Positions 33,507 through 43,069 of a stretch of DNA of 64,000 bases are shown piece by piece. The translations under genes were made by a program, and so were the position numbers. The stretch is from UBA8231 sp036011085 (GTDB lineage: Bacteria > Latescibacterota > UBA2968 > UBA8231). Where the stretch lies: the NCBI GenBank assembly GCA_036011085.1, contig DASCMS010000095.1, forward strand, positions 1 through 64,000, given 5' to 3'. The notes beneath the pieces were generated by a model that did no database searches, had not been told where the DNA came from, and saw nothing but the letters and a program-made list of their open reading frames with translations. Every line of letters starts with the position of its first letter. Within the stretch, counting starts at the first letter, position 1.

Positions 33507-34879
33507 GATTCCTGCTCCGTTCCAGGTTGAGGTCTGCAGTCACCAGGTGGTGCCCCTGACTCAGCGCGGTACGCCGCCGCCAGCAGAGACACGGGGTGTT
33601 CGACGCGAGCCGTCAAGCCCCGTTTACGCAGGCCATGTTCGATCTGCACCGTACACCCGGGATTGCCGCTGGCAATGACGACGGCCCCCGTGGCCATGAT
33701 GTGATCCATCTTGCGATCCAGCAGCTTCATCGACATCTCGGGCTGCGTGATGTTGTAGATCCCGGCCGAACCACAGCACCAGTCGGCTTCAGCCAGCTCC
33801 ACCAGCTCAATTCCCGGGATCGCCGCCAGGAGCAGACGCGGTGCGGCGCTCACTTGCTGTCCATGCTTGAGATGGCAGGATTCGTGGTAGGTGACACGCA
33901 GGGGCGAGTCACCCGTCGACGGTGATGCCTGCGGCGTGCGTACGCCGATCTCGGCGAGCCATTCGTGAATATCCTTCGCCTTGAGCGACCACGTACGTGC
34001 CCGCTCGCGGTAGTCGTCGTCGTCAGCGAGCAGTCGGTCGTAGTGCTTGATATGAGAGCCACAGCCACCCGCGTTGACGAGGATCGTATCGAGCCGGTCC
34101 AGCTCACCACCGTCGCCATCGAAGGCATCGAGATTCCTGCGAGCGAGCTGGCGGGCCAGCTCGACTTCACCGTTGTGACCATGGAGCGAGCCACAGCACT
34201 GTTGCGCCTCGGGCAGCACCACCTCGCAACCATTGGCCTGCAGCACCTCGATGGTATCGTCGTTGACATGGGCGAAACAGATGTCGGCAACACAGCCGGC
34301 GATCAGACCGACTCTGTAGGTGGGTGACTCGGGATTGCTCTTCGAGTACTGGCCCGCATACCCCTCGTGCGTGAACCGCTGGCTCATGCGCGGTGACAGG
34401 GGTTCGAGGAGTCGCAATCGCTTCGGCGCCAGCTGCAGCAGCCCTACCCCACGAACCAGCGCTTCCAGACCCGAGTTCTGATAGAAGCGCAGCCACCGTC
34501 CCAGCCGGTGCAGATGCCGGCGCGACGTGAACAGCCGGCGCAGCAGGATCGAGCGGATTCCGGATCGCCTCGCCGTCTCGAGCACACCACTCTTCTCGAC
34601 CTCGGAGCGCGCCGTCTCGATCAGCCCGGCGTAGTCGACGCCCGCGGGACAGGCGCTCTGGCACGCCAGGCAGCCGAGACAGAAATACATCTCTTCGGCG
34701 AAGGCCCGGCTCACTTCCAACCGGCCATCGGCGACGGCGCGCATCATGGCGATCCGTCCCCGCGGTGACGACCTCTCCTGCAGTGTCTCTGTGTAGGTAG
34801 GACAGGTGGGCAGGCACATGCCGCAGTGCATGCACTGCTGGACGATGGAGTAGTCGAGATCCCGCAGCTGCGAGCTCAA
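33503..34879 (-). CDS. glcF: glycolate oxidase iron-sulfur subunit
   Basis: A 458-residue ferredoxin-heterodisulfide-type electron-transfer subunit. Two [4Fe-4S] motifs lie near the N-terminus (CMHCGMCLPTCP and CLGCLACQSACP). Two CCG domains follow, with QQCCGSLHGHNGE and then CHLKHGQQ plus WCCGSAGIYN. With GlcD it oxidises glycolate (or another 2-hydroxyacid) to the 2-oxoacid, passing electrons to the quinone pool. ATG at 34879 overlaps the glcD stop (ATGA). A separate GlcE is absent from this operon, as in some two-subunit versions. Confidence 0.93.
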   Translation of the reverse strand: MSSQLRDLDYSIVQQCMHCGMCLPTCPTYTETLQERSSPRGRIAMMRAVADGRLEVSRAFAEEMYFCLGCLACQSACPAGVDYAGLIETARSEVEKSGVLETARRSGIRSILLRRLFTSRRHLHRLGRWLRFYQNSGLEALVRGVGLLQLAPKRLRLLEPLSPRMSQRFTHEGYAGQYSKSNPESPTYRVGLIAGCVADICFAHVNDDTIEVLQANGCEVVLPEAQQCCGSLHGHNGEVELARQLARRNLDAFDGDGGELDRLDTILVNAGGCGSHIKHYDRLLADDDDYRERARTWSLKAKDIHEWLAEIGVRTPQASPSTGDSPLRVTYHESCHLKHGQQVSAAPRLLLAAIPGIELVELAEADWCCGSAGIYNITQPEMSMKLLDRKMDHIMATGAVVIASGNPGCTVQIEHGLRKRGLTARVEHPVSLLAAAYRAESGAPPGDCRPQPGTEQES

Positions 34880-36264
34880 TCGAAGATCTTCCCCGGGTTG
34901 AGGATCCCCACCGGATCGAAGTCTTTTTTCAGGCGCTGCATGAGATCCATGGCGACGGAACCGACGGCAGCGGGCAGGAAAGGCTTCTTCGCCAGGCCGA
35001 CACCATGCTCTCCCGTGATCGTCCCCCCCATGTCGATCGTCTCCTGGAAGACCTCTTTCAGGGCTGCCTCCACCCGTTCCATCTCGTCGGTGTTTCTCTC
35101 GTCCGTGAGGAATGTGGGATGCAGGTTGCCGTCACCCATGTGCCCGAAGGTGCCCACGGTCACATCGTGGTCGGTGGCGATCCGCTGAATGGCAGACACC
35201 ATCTCCGCCAGCCGACTGCGCGGCACCGTCACGTCCTCGAGGATGACGGTTGGCGCCCGCCGCGCCAGGGCGCTGAAAGCGGTGCGCCGGGCGCTGGCCA
35301 GCTGTGTCGCCTCCTCGGTGGTGGCGGCACGGCGCACGTCACGGGCGCCATGTTCACGGGCGATCTGCTCAATCCGAGCCGCCTGATCCTCGACTTCGGC
35401 GGCGTGGCCGTCCACCTCCATCAGCGTCACCGCTTCGACATCGGTAGGCAGTCCGATGTGGGCGTAGTCCTCTACGCATTCGGTGGTCGTCCGGTCGAGG
35501 AACTCCAGCGTACAGGGAATGATCTTGTCGCGGATGATGGCCGAGATCGTCTCGGCGGCATCCGTCATCTCGTCGAACAATCCGAGCATCGTCGCCTTGG
35601 CCGCCGGCTGCGGGATCAGCTTCAGCGTGATCCGCGTGATGACACCGAGACAGCCTTCCGAACCGATGAACAGGTCACGCAGCGAGAAGCCGGCCACGTC
35701 CTTCACACAGTGGGTGCCCGTCTCCAGGATCCGGCCGTCGGCGAGGGCCACCTGCAGCGCCATGACGTAGTCCCGGGTGACGCCATACTTCAGCCCCCGG
35801 AGTCCGCCGGAGTTGTTGGCCACGTTGCCGCCGATCGTCGAGATCCGGATCGAGCCCGGATCCGGCGGGTAAAACAACCCCGCTTCGGCGGCGCTCTCGG
35901 AGATCGCCTCGGTGATGACGCCGGGCTCCACGGTCATGGTCAGGTTGGCCGTGTCCACGTCGAGGATCCGATTCAGACGCACCAGGCAGAGCACGATGGC
36001 ACCTTCACTGGGAACCGAGCCGCCGGACAGGCCCGTACCGGAGCCGCGGGTGACGACGGGAACGCCATGTTCGCTTGCCAGCCGCAGCACCTCGGCGATC
36101 TGAGCCACCGTGTCGGGCACGACGACGCAGGCCGGCTGCTGGTGCAGAATTGCCGTGCCGTCAAAGGCGTAGACCGCCAGGTCCTCCGCCGTCGTCAGCA
36201 CCTGTGTCGCTGGCAGAACCGTCTCCAGGGCCGTCCTCAGGACCGGGTCGAGTGCGACGGTCAC
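34876..36264 (-). CDS. glcD: glycolate oxidase subunit GlcD (FAD-linked)
   Basis: A 462-residue FAD oxidase. The PCMH-type FAD-binding domain has PVVTRGSGTGLSGGSVPSEG, PPDPGS, the NNSGGLRGLKYG segment and DLFIGSEGCLGVIT. The C-terminal FAD-oxidase domain has GTFGHMGDGNLHPTF and TGEHGVGLAKK. It oxidises glycolate or D-lactate-like 2-hydroxyacids. GTG at 36264 overlaps the phosphatase stop (GTGA), and its own stop overlaps glcF (ATGA), so it is translationally coupled on both sides. Substrate is glycolate by family; D-lactate or 2-hydroxyglutarate remain possible. Confidence 0.93.
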   Translation of the reverse strand: MTVALDPVLRTALETVLPATQVLTTAEDLAVYAFDGTAILHQQPACVVVPDTVAQIAEVLRLASEHGVPVVTRGSGTGLSGGSVPSEGAIVLCLVRLNRILDVDTANLTMTVEPGVITEAISESAAEAGLFYPPDPGSIRISTIGGNVANNSGGLRGLKYGVTRDYVMALQVALADGRILETGTHCVKDVAGFSLRDLFIGSEGCLGVITRITLKLIPQPAAKATMLGLFDEMTDAAETISAIIRDKIIPCTLEFLDRTTTECVEDYAHIGLPTDVEAVTLMEVDGHAAEVEDQAARIEQIAREHGARDVRRAATTEEATQLASARRTAFSALARRAPTVILEDVTVPRSRLAEMVSAIQRIATDHDVTVGTFGHMGDGNLHPTFLTDERNTDEMERVEAALKEVFQETIDMGGTITGEHGVGLAKKPFLPAAVGSVAMDLMQRLKKDFDPVGILNPGKIFD

Positions 36265-36968
36265 GGACTCACCAGGTGCGCATCACCGTTGAGATGGTCG
36301 ATGCGGTTGAGGCTGTGAACACGACACATCTCCGGGTCCAGGCCGAAACGGGTGATCGCCGTGTTGCTGTGCTCGTAATAGACCGCCCAACTCGGCAGAT
36401 GATCGGTCAGCGCTTTGACGATGGCGCTCATGAAGTCGCCGTGGGAGACGACCCCGATCCGCCGCGGCCGTACGTCCTCGTTGGCCAGGTCGCGCGCCTG
36501 TTGCTTGAGCTCGGCAGCCACGGCGATCGCCCGTCCACGTCCGGCTGAGGGGGTCTCCTGACCTCCCGTCCACCAGCCGGTCTCGGTGACCTGGTCGGGC
36601 AGCTCGTACTGCGGGAAGTCCGCCGAGATCTGGGCCCGCCCCATGCCGGTACACTCCGCCTGGCCGTCGACCCAGACCCCACCGATCTCGTGGACATCGA
36701 CCCAGATCTTCGGCGACAGACCCAGGGCGATGACCGCGGGGTGCGCCGTCTGCAGCGTACGCAGAAAGGGGCTGCAGTAGAGATCGTCAAAAGGTGGACC
36801 CGAATCCCGCTCGCTGGGATGCAGATGACCGCCGCTGGCGACGAACGTACCCAGCCGCTCGGCCTGCAGTTGACCACGTTCGGTCAGCGGTGGATCGGAT
36901 ACCCTCTGGCTGACGTCGGTGAGGGCGTTGTTGAAAGACTCTCCGTGGCGGATGAAGAATAGATCCAT
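36261..36968 (-). CDS. histidine phosphatase (phosphoglycerate mutase-like) family protein
   Basis: A 235-residue member of the histidine phosphatase superfamily. It starts MDLFFIRHGES with the RHG phospho-acceptor, followed by PPLTERGQLQAERLG, YCSPFLRTLQTA and VVSHGDFMSAI, giving both catalytic histidines and arginines. It is the first gene of an operon with glcD, glcF, rhaM and serC. Metal-independent phosphoserine phosphatases and some phosphoglycolate phosphatases belong here, so it might finish serine synthesis or feed glycolate oxidase; both are inference. The open frame runs far upstream on this strand, antisense to pepA, but that part is spurious. Confidence 0.85.
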   Translation of the reverse strand: MDLFFIRHGESFNNALTDVSQRVSDPPLTERGQLQAERLGTFVASGGHLHPSERDSGPPFDDLYCSPFLRTLQTAHPAVIALGLSPKIWVDVHEIGGVWVDGQAECTGMGRAQISADFPQYELPDQVTETGWWTGGQETPSAGRGRAIAVAAELKQQARDLANEDVRPRRIGVVSHGDFMSAIVKALTDHLPSWAVYYEHSNTAITRFGLDPEMCRVHSLNRIDHLNGDAHLVSP

Positions 36969-37031
36969 GATTGCGTACTTGAAGCCCTCGAGAGTGGTGA
37001 GTAGGTTACGCGGCTTGCCGGAGATGAAACG

Positions 37032-38552
37032 ATGAAGATAACGGTTCGCCAGGGTGAGATACAGAAGACGAAGGACGAAGCCCTCGTAGTAAACCTGTTC
37101 CACAGCGCCAACCCCAGACCTGGAGGCGCCACGGGTGCAGTCGACAAGGCGCTCAGGGGACTGATTGGCCGAGTCCTCATCAGCGGTGACTTCAAAGGGG
37201 AGAAGAATCGCACCGTCGTCCTCTATCCGGAGGGCCGATTCCCCTCCCGACGTGTGCTGCTCGTAGGCTTGGGGAGAAAGGCCGATTTTGATCTCGAGGC
37301 GGCTCGGCAGGTGGCCGGCACGACGGCGAGAAAGCTGCAGAGCCTTGGCGTCAGCAGCGCCGCCACGGTACTGCATGGTGCTGGCGCCGGTGACCTGGAG
37401 GTCGAAGCCGCCGCCCAGGCGCTGGCTGTAGGCAGCGTGCTGGCCTGCTACCGTTTCGACCAGTACCGCAGCGGCAACAAGAAAAAGACATCCGCACTGG
37501 ATCGACTGACCGTCGTCGAGCACGACAAGCGTCGACTCACCGGCATCCGCCGGGGCATCAAGGCCGGGCTGCAGATCGCCGGCGGCGTCTGCGTCGCCCG
37601 CGACCTGTGCAATCACCCCGGCAACACGGCGACGCCGAGCTACCTGGCTTCGAAGGCCCGATCCATGGCCCGCCGCACCGGCCTGCGCTGCCGTGTGCTC
37701 GACGAAGCGGCCATGCGCAAGCTGGGCATGGGGGCTCTGCTCGGTGTGTCGGCAGGCAGCGCCGAGCCGGCGAAATTCATCATCCTCGAGCACGGCAAAG
37801 TCAGCGGCAAGGGTCGCCGGAAGCCTCTCGTCTTCGTCGGCAAGGGAGTCACCTTCGATTCGGGTGGCATCTCCATCAAATCGAGTACCGGCATGGGCGA
37901 CATGAAGTTCGACATGTCCGGAGCCGCCGCCGTGCTGGGCGCCATGCAGGCCATCGCCGAACTGGGGATATCTCAGCCCGTGGTCGGCATCGTTCCGGCC
38001 ACCGAGAACCTGCTCGATGGCAAGTCCGTCAAGCCTGGAGACGTCTTGAAGACGATGACGGGCAAGACGATCGAAATCGACAATACGGATGCCGAAGGAC
38101 GCTTGATCCTGTCTGATGCCCTGGCCTATTCGCAACGCTACGAGCCAGCCGGCATCGTCGATCTGGCCACCCTCACCGGCGCCTGCTGCATCGCCCTGGG
38201 AGAGCACGCCAGCGGCCTGATGTCGAATGACGACGACCTGGCAGCAAAGGTGGAATCGGCGGCGAAGATCACCTCGGAGAAGGTCTGGCGGCTGCCGCTG
38301 TGGCCGGAGTACCGTGACCAGATCAAGAGCCCGGTGGCCGACATGAAGAACACGGGAGGACGCTACGGTGGCGCCATCACCGCCGCCGCCCTGTTGGCCG
38401 AGTTCGTCGACAAGACGCCGTGGGTCCACCTCGATATCGCCGGCACGGCGTGGACATCGAAGACGCGTCCCTATATCCCCCGCGGTGGTGTCGGCGTCGG
38501 CGTGCGGCTGCTGGTACAGCTGGCCCGCACCTGGAGTTCTCGTCGAGCGTGA
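37032..38552 (+). CDS. pepA: leucyl aminopeptidase (M17)
   Basis: A 506-residue cytosolic aminopeptidase. The C-terminal catalytic domain has FVGKGVTFDSGGISIKSS (metal Lys and Asp), MKFDMSGAAAV, the M17 signature NTDAEGRLILSD and the bicarbonate-site region. The N-terminal domain is the usual PepA macro-like fold. It forms a hexamer with two metal ions per site in the family. ATG at 37032 has ggagatga upstream. Its stop overlaps dcd in GTGA, and a GT-C gene follows, so these are co-transcribed. Confidence 0.94.
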   Translation: MKITVRQGEIQKTKDEALVVNLFHSANPRPGGATGAVDKALRGLIGRVLISGDFKGEKNRTVVLYPEGRFPSRRVLLVGLGRKADFDLEAARQVAGTTARKLQSLGVSSAATVLHGAGAGDLEVEAAAQALAVGSVLACYRFDQYRSGNKKKTSALDRLTVVEHDKRRLTGIRRGIKAGLQIAGGVCVARDLCNHPGNTATPSYLASKARSMARRTGLRCRVLDEAAMRKLGMGALLGVSAGSAEPAKFIILEHGKVSGKGRRKPLVFVGKGVTFDSGGISIKSSTGMGDMKFDMSGAAAVLGAMQAIAELGISQPVVGIVPATENLLDGKSVKPGDVLKTMTGKTIEIDNTDAEGRLILSDALAYSQRYEPAGIVDLATLTGACCIALGEHASGLMSNDDDLAAKVESAAKITSEKVWRLPLWPEYRDQIKSPVADMKNTGGRYGGAITAAALLAEFVDKTPWVHLDIAGTAWTSKTRPYIPRGGVGVGVRLLVQLARTWSSRRA

Positions 38553-39082
38553 TTCTCTCCGATGGCACCCTCCGCGAACTGCTGGACTCCGGTGACCTCG
38601 TCGTCGAACCCGTCGACGAGGATCAGATCCAGCCCGCATCCATCGACCTGCGTCTCTCCGACCACTTCCTGAAAGTCGACGAGAACCGCCTCGAGGTGAT
38701 TCGCCTCGACGCCGAGGTGGAGTACGTGGAGCTGACGCAGGAACAGATCGTCATCCCACCCCACTCGTTCCTGCTGGCCACGACGAAGGAGCGCATCCGT
38801 CTGCCCGATGACGTGACCGCCTTTGTCGAGGGCCGTAGCTCGATCGGCCGCATCGGACTCTTCATACAGAACGCCGGCTGGGTCGATCCCGGATTCGAGG
38901 GCAACCTGACGCTCGAGCTGTTCAACGCCAACCGCCTGCCCATCCGCCTGCAGACGGGGCGTCGCATCTGCCAGCTCGTCTTCGCCCGCATGGATCGTGC
39001 CGCCCGGATCCCGTACCGGGGCAAGTATCAGGGACAGACTCGCGCCACCGGCAGCCGCATCCGTCTGGACACCGACCGCTGA
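38549..39082 (+). CDS. dcd: dCTP deaminase
   Basis: A 177-residue trimeric enzyme deaminating dCTP to dUTP, feeding dTMP synthesis. It has QIQPASIDLRLSDHF, PPHSFLLATTKE, the active-site block VEGRSSIGRIGLF and NAGWVDPGFEGNLTLEL with the catalytic Glu, then RICQLVF. GTG at 38549 overlaps the pepA stop (GTGA); homology begins at once (VILSDGTLRELLDSG), so the longer frame upstream is not used. Whether it also hydrolyses to dUMP cannot be told from the sequence. Confidence 0.95.
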   Translation: MILSDGTLRELLDSGDLVVEPVDEDQIQPASIDLRLSDHFLKVDENRLEVIRLDAEVEYVELTQEQIVIPPHSFLLATTKERIRLPDDVTAFVEGRSSIGRIGLFIQNAGWVDPGFEGNLTLELFNANRLPIRLQTGRRICQLVFARMDRAARIPYRGKYQGQTRATGSRIRLDTDR

Positions 39083-39101
39083 CCGGAACCGGGCCGATCA
39101 C

Positions 39102-41936
39102 GTGACACCCGCCGCTCTTTCCGCCTGGCTCGATGGGCTGCCAACGCAACTGAGGCGCCCTCTCCTGCTCTCGCCTCTGTTATTGTGGCTCGCCACCGAC
39201 GCCCTTGTTCCCGATCTCGGCTTCGCCCGCGACTCGATGCACGTCGCGGTGGACATCGGGGGCGCCCGCTGGCCTTTGTGGGCGTGGCTTCCTGTGATGG
39301 CTGTGTTGCTGATCGGCGTACGCGGCGCCCTCGGGGCCGCCCCGGGCAGCCAGAGACTGGACGCCGCGTGGGCGGGTATCAGCAACGTGACGACGTGGAT
39401 CGCTCTGCCTGCCGCCCTGCTCCTGGCTCTGCGAACTGTGTCTCTGTGGAATCCCTCGGGAATCCTGTTTCCCTGGCTCGGTCTCGTGTGGTCACCCCAC
39501 GCCAGTGTCGCCCTCGCCCTGGCGCCGTTTCTCGGGAACAGAGACCGCAGCGCCGCCATCCGCCGACGTACGGCGGCAGTGCTGTTCGCCCTGCTCAGCG
39601 CCCTGCTCGGCGCCTATGCGCTCTACGTCTGTCAGATGGTGATGATCCACGGCGACGAGGCTCAGTACCTGCGGGTTACGCAGAGCCTGCTACGCGACGG
39701 TGACATCGATCTGGCCAACAATCTGAAAGGCGACGCCACCGAGTTCCACGTCATGGATGTGGGCGCCCATCGTGCCCCTGGCTCGCCGCCGGGCAAGGTC
39801 TACTCGAAGCACCCGGCAGGGCTGTCCGTCCTGCTCCTGCCGGCCTATCAGCTGGGTCTGGATCTCTGGGACAATCCGCGACTGGGTGCGGCCCTGGCCA
39901 TGAGCGTCTGCGCCGCGGCCATCGCCAGCCTCCTCTACCTGTGGCTCTGTCACACCGGGGCCTCGCATTCGGTGTCGCTGTGGGTGACCCTCGGCTGTGT
40001 GACGACGACACCACTGTTCCTGTTCAGTACGCAGATCTACCCCGAACTGCCCACGGTGCTGGTGTCTCTCATCGTTCTGCTGCGACTCGACCCGCGCTGG
40101 CTCCGGCCGAAGGCGACAGCGGGCGGGGCCGGATCTCCCTGGGAATTCGCGCCCCTGGCGTTGCTGGTCGGAGTCCTGCCCTTTCTGCATCCACGCTACG
40201 CGCCGCTGACCGCGCTCCTCGGCCTGGGGCTCCTCTGGCAGGCCCACACTTCTGCCGACCGCCGCATCAACCTGGGAGTGGTGAGCGCCGCTGGCGCCCT
40301 CTGTCTCGTGATGCTGTTGTCCCACAACATCACGGTCAGTGGCGACTGGCTGGGCAATTTCCGTCCGGGCAACGCCTGGGATGAGGATGCCCTCGCCCCG
40401 GGGACGTGGTGGATGTCACTGCCCGGACACTGGCTTCACGTGACGAAGGGTCTGGCCCTCAACGCCCCGTGGTTCGTCGTGGCCGTGGTGCCTGGTCTGG
40501 CCGTGCTCGCTGTGAGCCGCGATCGGCGCCTGCTGGCCGTGGTGGCGCTCTACACGGTGACGGCCGTCGTCAACGGCATCCACCCCGACTGGACCTTCGG
40601 CTTCTGTCTGCCCTCGCGCTTCCTGATCACCGCCCTGCCGGCGCTGGCCCTGGGCGCTGCCGCCGGCCTGGATACGATCCGCCGCACGCCCTGGCTCGGC
40701 GTGCTGCTGTGCGGCACTCTTGCCGTCAGCTGGGACATCATCGGCGCCGCCGTACACATACCGGAACTGGCCTTTGAAGGGGAGCACCTGCCGCGGGCTG
40801 CTATCGCCAACTTCTATCCCATGGGAATCCACGGGTTTCGCCACACCATCGACTCGATCCCTCTGCCGGATCTGCTGTTGTGGACGGGCGTGGCGGCAGC
40901 GCTGATCGTGAGGACGCTCCCCGAGGGTACCGGGCCGATGTGGTTCCGCCATCGACTCACGATGCCTGCTGTCGTCACCATCGCCCTGCTGGGGCCAGCA
41001 CTCTGGGGACTTGCACCCTCCTCGGCGTCGCGTCTGCGGCAGAACCTGTCCCCCTACCTGAAGGTGCTCGAGGAGGGTGACATCAAAGGTTCTACGACAC
41101 TGAACTCCACCTTCCGACGGCTGCGCGAGGGAAAAGCGCTGGAGGATGGCTCCTTTTCTGCAGACGAGGACTCGTCACCGGGTACGCTGGCCGCCTACTA
41201 CATGCCGATTCAGCTGCCCGGGCTCTACCGCGTCGTCACGCGTGGGGTCGTGGCTGAAGGAACGCAGACCGCCTATGTCAGTCATCAGCGCACGCTGCCG
41301 GCTCTGCAGCCATGGTCGGAGCGCCAACGGATCCCGGTCGGTGCCGGCCAGGACGGCACCTTCCGTTTCGACTATTACCACGATCGCCTGCAGCTCGGCT
41401 ACCTGCACTACGTCTATTCGGGGACAGGGTCACTGCGCTTCGGCCACACGACACAGGACTTCCACGCCCGCCGCTTACAGCTACGTCAGGAGGAGGCCGC
41501 CCGCTTTGATTTCCGGCGCACACCGGGACCGCATGCGGCGCGGGACAACCTCGAACAGGGGCGCTACCTGGCCCGCTTTCAGCTGGCCGGAGGCGCGCTG
41601 TCGACCCTCACCGAGAAACAGCCGACGCCGGCAAAGATGGCCGTCGTCGTCTCCGACGGGTCCGACGTGCCCTTCGAGCGCTTGAAGCCCTGGTATGACA
41701 GCCCACGCCGCATGCATCACATCATCGCCGGGCCCGACGGTGTACAGCCGCAGCGCGAAGCTCTGGCCGCCCCCTGGTGGGCGTCGGTGCCCCTTGTCGG
41801 TGATGACGTCTACGAGCTGAGTTTCCTGGTGCGCGAAGAGGGGATCGTCTGGTTCCTGTTCCAGTACGACGGTCCTGCAGACCTCGATCTCGAGGAGATC
41901 GTCGTCTATCGCCAGCATCTCGACGTGGCGCAGTGA
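39102..41936 (+). CDS. GT-C type membrane glycosyltransferase-like protein
   Basis: A 944-residue protein with about 12-14 membrane helices in the first two thirds and a soluble region of roughly 300 residues at the end. After an early helix pair, an outer loop carries HGDEAQYLRVTQSLL and later YSKHPAGLSVLLLPAYQ. The DE pair in the first large loop is the hallmark of GT-C (ArnT/PMT-like) enzymes, which transfer sugars from polyprenyl-phosphate carriers. GTG at 39102 follows the dcd stop by 19 bases. No acceptor can be named. The C-terminal domain may bind carbohydrate; that is inference. Confidence 0.72.
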   Translation: MTPAALSAWLDGLPTQLRRPLLLSPLLLWLATDALVPDLGFARDSMHVAVDIGGARWPLWAWLPVMAVLLIGVRGALGAAPGSQRLDAAWAGISNVTTWIALPAALLLALRTVSLWNPSGILFPWLGLVWSPHASVALALAPFLGNRDRSAAIRRRTAAVLFALLSALLGAYALYVCQMVMIHGDEAQYLRVTQSLLRDGDIDLANNLKGDATEFHVMDVGAHRAPGSPPGKVYSKHPAGLSVLLLPAYQLGLDLWDNPRLGAALAMSVCAAAIASLLYLWLCHTGASHSVSLWVTLGCVTTTPLFLFSTQIYPELPTVLVSLIVLLRLDPRWLRPKATAGGAGSPWEFAPLALLVGVLPFLHPRYAPLTALLGLGLLWQAHTSADRRINLGVVSAAGALCLVMLLSHNITVSGDWLGNFRPGNAWDEDALAPGTWWMSLPGHWLHVTKGLALNAPWFVVAVVPGLAVLAVSRDRRLLAVVALYTVTAVVNGIHPDWTFGFCLPSRFLITALPALALGAAAGLDTIRRTPWLGVLLCGTLAVSWDIIGAAVHIPELAFEGEHLPRAAIANFYPMGIHGFRHTIDSIPLPDLLLWTGVAAALIVRTLPEGTGPMWFRHRLTMPAVVTIALLGPALWGLAPSSASRLRQNLSPYLKVLEEGDIKGSTTLNSTFRRLREGKALEDGSFSADEDSSPGTLAAYYMPIQLPGLYRVVTRGVVAEGTQTAYVSHQRTLPALQPWSERQRIPVGAGQDGTFRFDYYHDRLQLGYLHYVYSGTGSLRFGHTTQDFHARRLQLRQEEAARFDFRRTPGPHAARDNLEQGRYLARFQLAGGALSTLTEKQPTPAKMAVVVSDGSDVPFERLKPWYDSPRRMHHIIAGPDGVQPQREALAAPWWASVPLVGDDVYELSFLVREEGIVWFLFQYDGPADLDLEEIVVYRQHLDVAQ

Positions 41937-41952
41937 GGGGAGATTTGCCAGC

Positions 41953-43056
41953 ATGAACCAGCGACAACGTGTGCTCACCCTCCTCGGCGGGGACCAGCCC
42001 GATCGAGTGCCCTGGTTCGCCGACCTCGACTACTACACCACCGGTCTCATCGACCGCGGCGAACGGCCAGCCGACTTCAAGCAGAGCGACGCCTACATCG
42101 ATTGGCACCGCGCGCTTGGTACCGGCTTCTACCTGCAAGGCTACATGCCCTTCCGACAGATCAGCGATGGCTGCTCCATCGAAGAGAAGCGGGACGGCTT
42201 GTTGCGGCACCGCCGCGTGTCGACACCCAGGGGTGACCTGACTGAAACCTGGAAATGGACGGCAAGTACCGTCTCGGAAGCGCCGATCGAAAGACTCGTC
42301 AAGAGCGCCGCGGATCTGCCCGCGTACCGCTATTACTACGAGAACCTGCGCTTCGAGCCCGATCACGCCCTGGCCGAGCGCCGGCGCCAGCTGGTCGATG
42401 ACGTGGGCGTCGTGTTGTGCTACACCCCTCGCTCCCCCTTCATGCGCCTGGTGGCCATCGACGCTGGAATCCAGAACCTCATCCCCCTGTTCATGGATGC
42501 ACGGGAGGAGCTCGAGGAAACGCTTCGGATCATGAAGAACTGCCTCGATCACGCCGTAGACCTGACCGTTCAGGGTCCCGCCGACATCATCATGATCCCC
42601 GAGAACCTCTCGTCGGAAGTGGTCGGCACGACGTTCTTCGACATGTACATGAGGCAGATCCAGAGCGACTGGGTCGACAGGATCCACGGCGCCGGCAAAT
42701 ACTCCACCATGCACCTGGACGGCACCCTGCGAGGATTGCTGCGCCAGGAGGCCGAGATCGGCTTCACCTTCATCGAGGCCATGACACCGGCGCCGGCGGG
42801 AGATCTTCCCGTGGAAGAGTGGAAGGAGTATCTCGAAGGTACGGATGTGATCGCTTGGGGTGGGATTCCCGGTGCGTTCTTCTCCGACGAAATGAGCGAT
42901 GCCGAATTCGACGCGTTCGTCATCGGCGTGCTGGCGGTCATGCGAGAGGAACCACGCTACGTCCTCGGCGTCGCCGACCAGGTTCCCCCGGACGGGAGCG
43001 AGCGAAGAATCAGAAGGGTTGGCGAACTCGTCGAACAGTATGGACGCTACGAATGA
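41953..43056 (+). CDS. uroporphyrinogen decarboxylase-like family protein
   Basis: A 367-residue TIM-barrel of the UroD/MtaA/CmuA superfamily. It starts NQRQRVLTLLGGDQPDRVPWFADL, a typical opening for the non-haem branch, and has HLDGTLRGLL and ADQVPPDG late in the barrel. The N-terminal Arg-rich haem motif of true HemE (RQAGRY) is absent. Relatives include corrinoid:coenzyme M methyltransferases and O-demethylases, so methyl transfer is more likely than haem synthesis. ATG at 41953, 16 bases after the GT-C stop; the membrane dipeptidase follows 13 bases later. Confidence 0.85.
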   Translation: MNQRQRVLTLLGGDQPDRVPWFADLDYYTTGLIDRGERPADFKQSDAYIDWHRALGTGFYLQGYMPFRQISDGCSIEEKRDGLLRHRRVSTPRGDLTETWKWTASTVSEAPIERLVKSAADLPAYRYYYENLRFEPDHALAERRRQLVDDVGVVLCYTPRSPFMRLVAIDAGIQNLIPLFMDAREELEETLRIMKNCLDHAVDLTVQGPADIIMIPENLSSEVVGTTFFDMYMRQIQSDWVDRIHGAGKYSTMHLDGTLRGLLRQEAEIGFTFIEAMTPAPAGDLPVEEWKEYLEGTDVIAWGGIPGAFFSDEMSDAEFDAFVIGVLAVMREEPRYVLGVADQVPPDGSERRIRRVGELVEQYGRYE

Positions 43057-43069
43057 TCCAGGAGAACTG

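Noticed and set aside
36969..38639. N-terminal extension of the histidine phosphatase frame
   Set aside because: About 557 codons upstream of the RHGES start are antisense to pepA and dcd and have no domain; the real start is the ATG at 36968.
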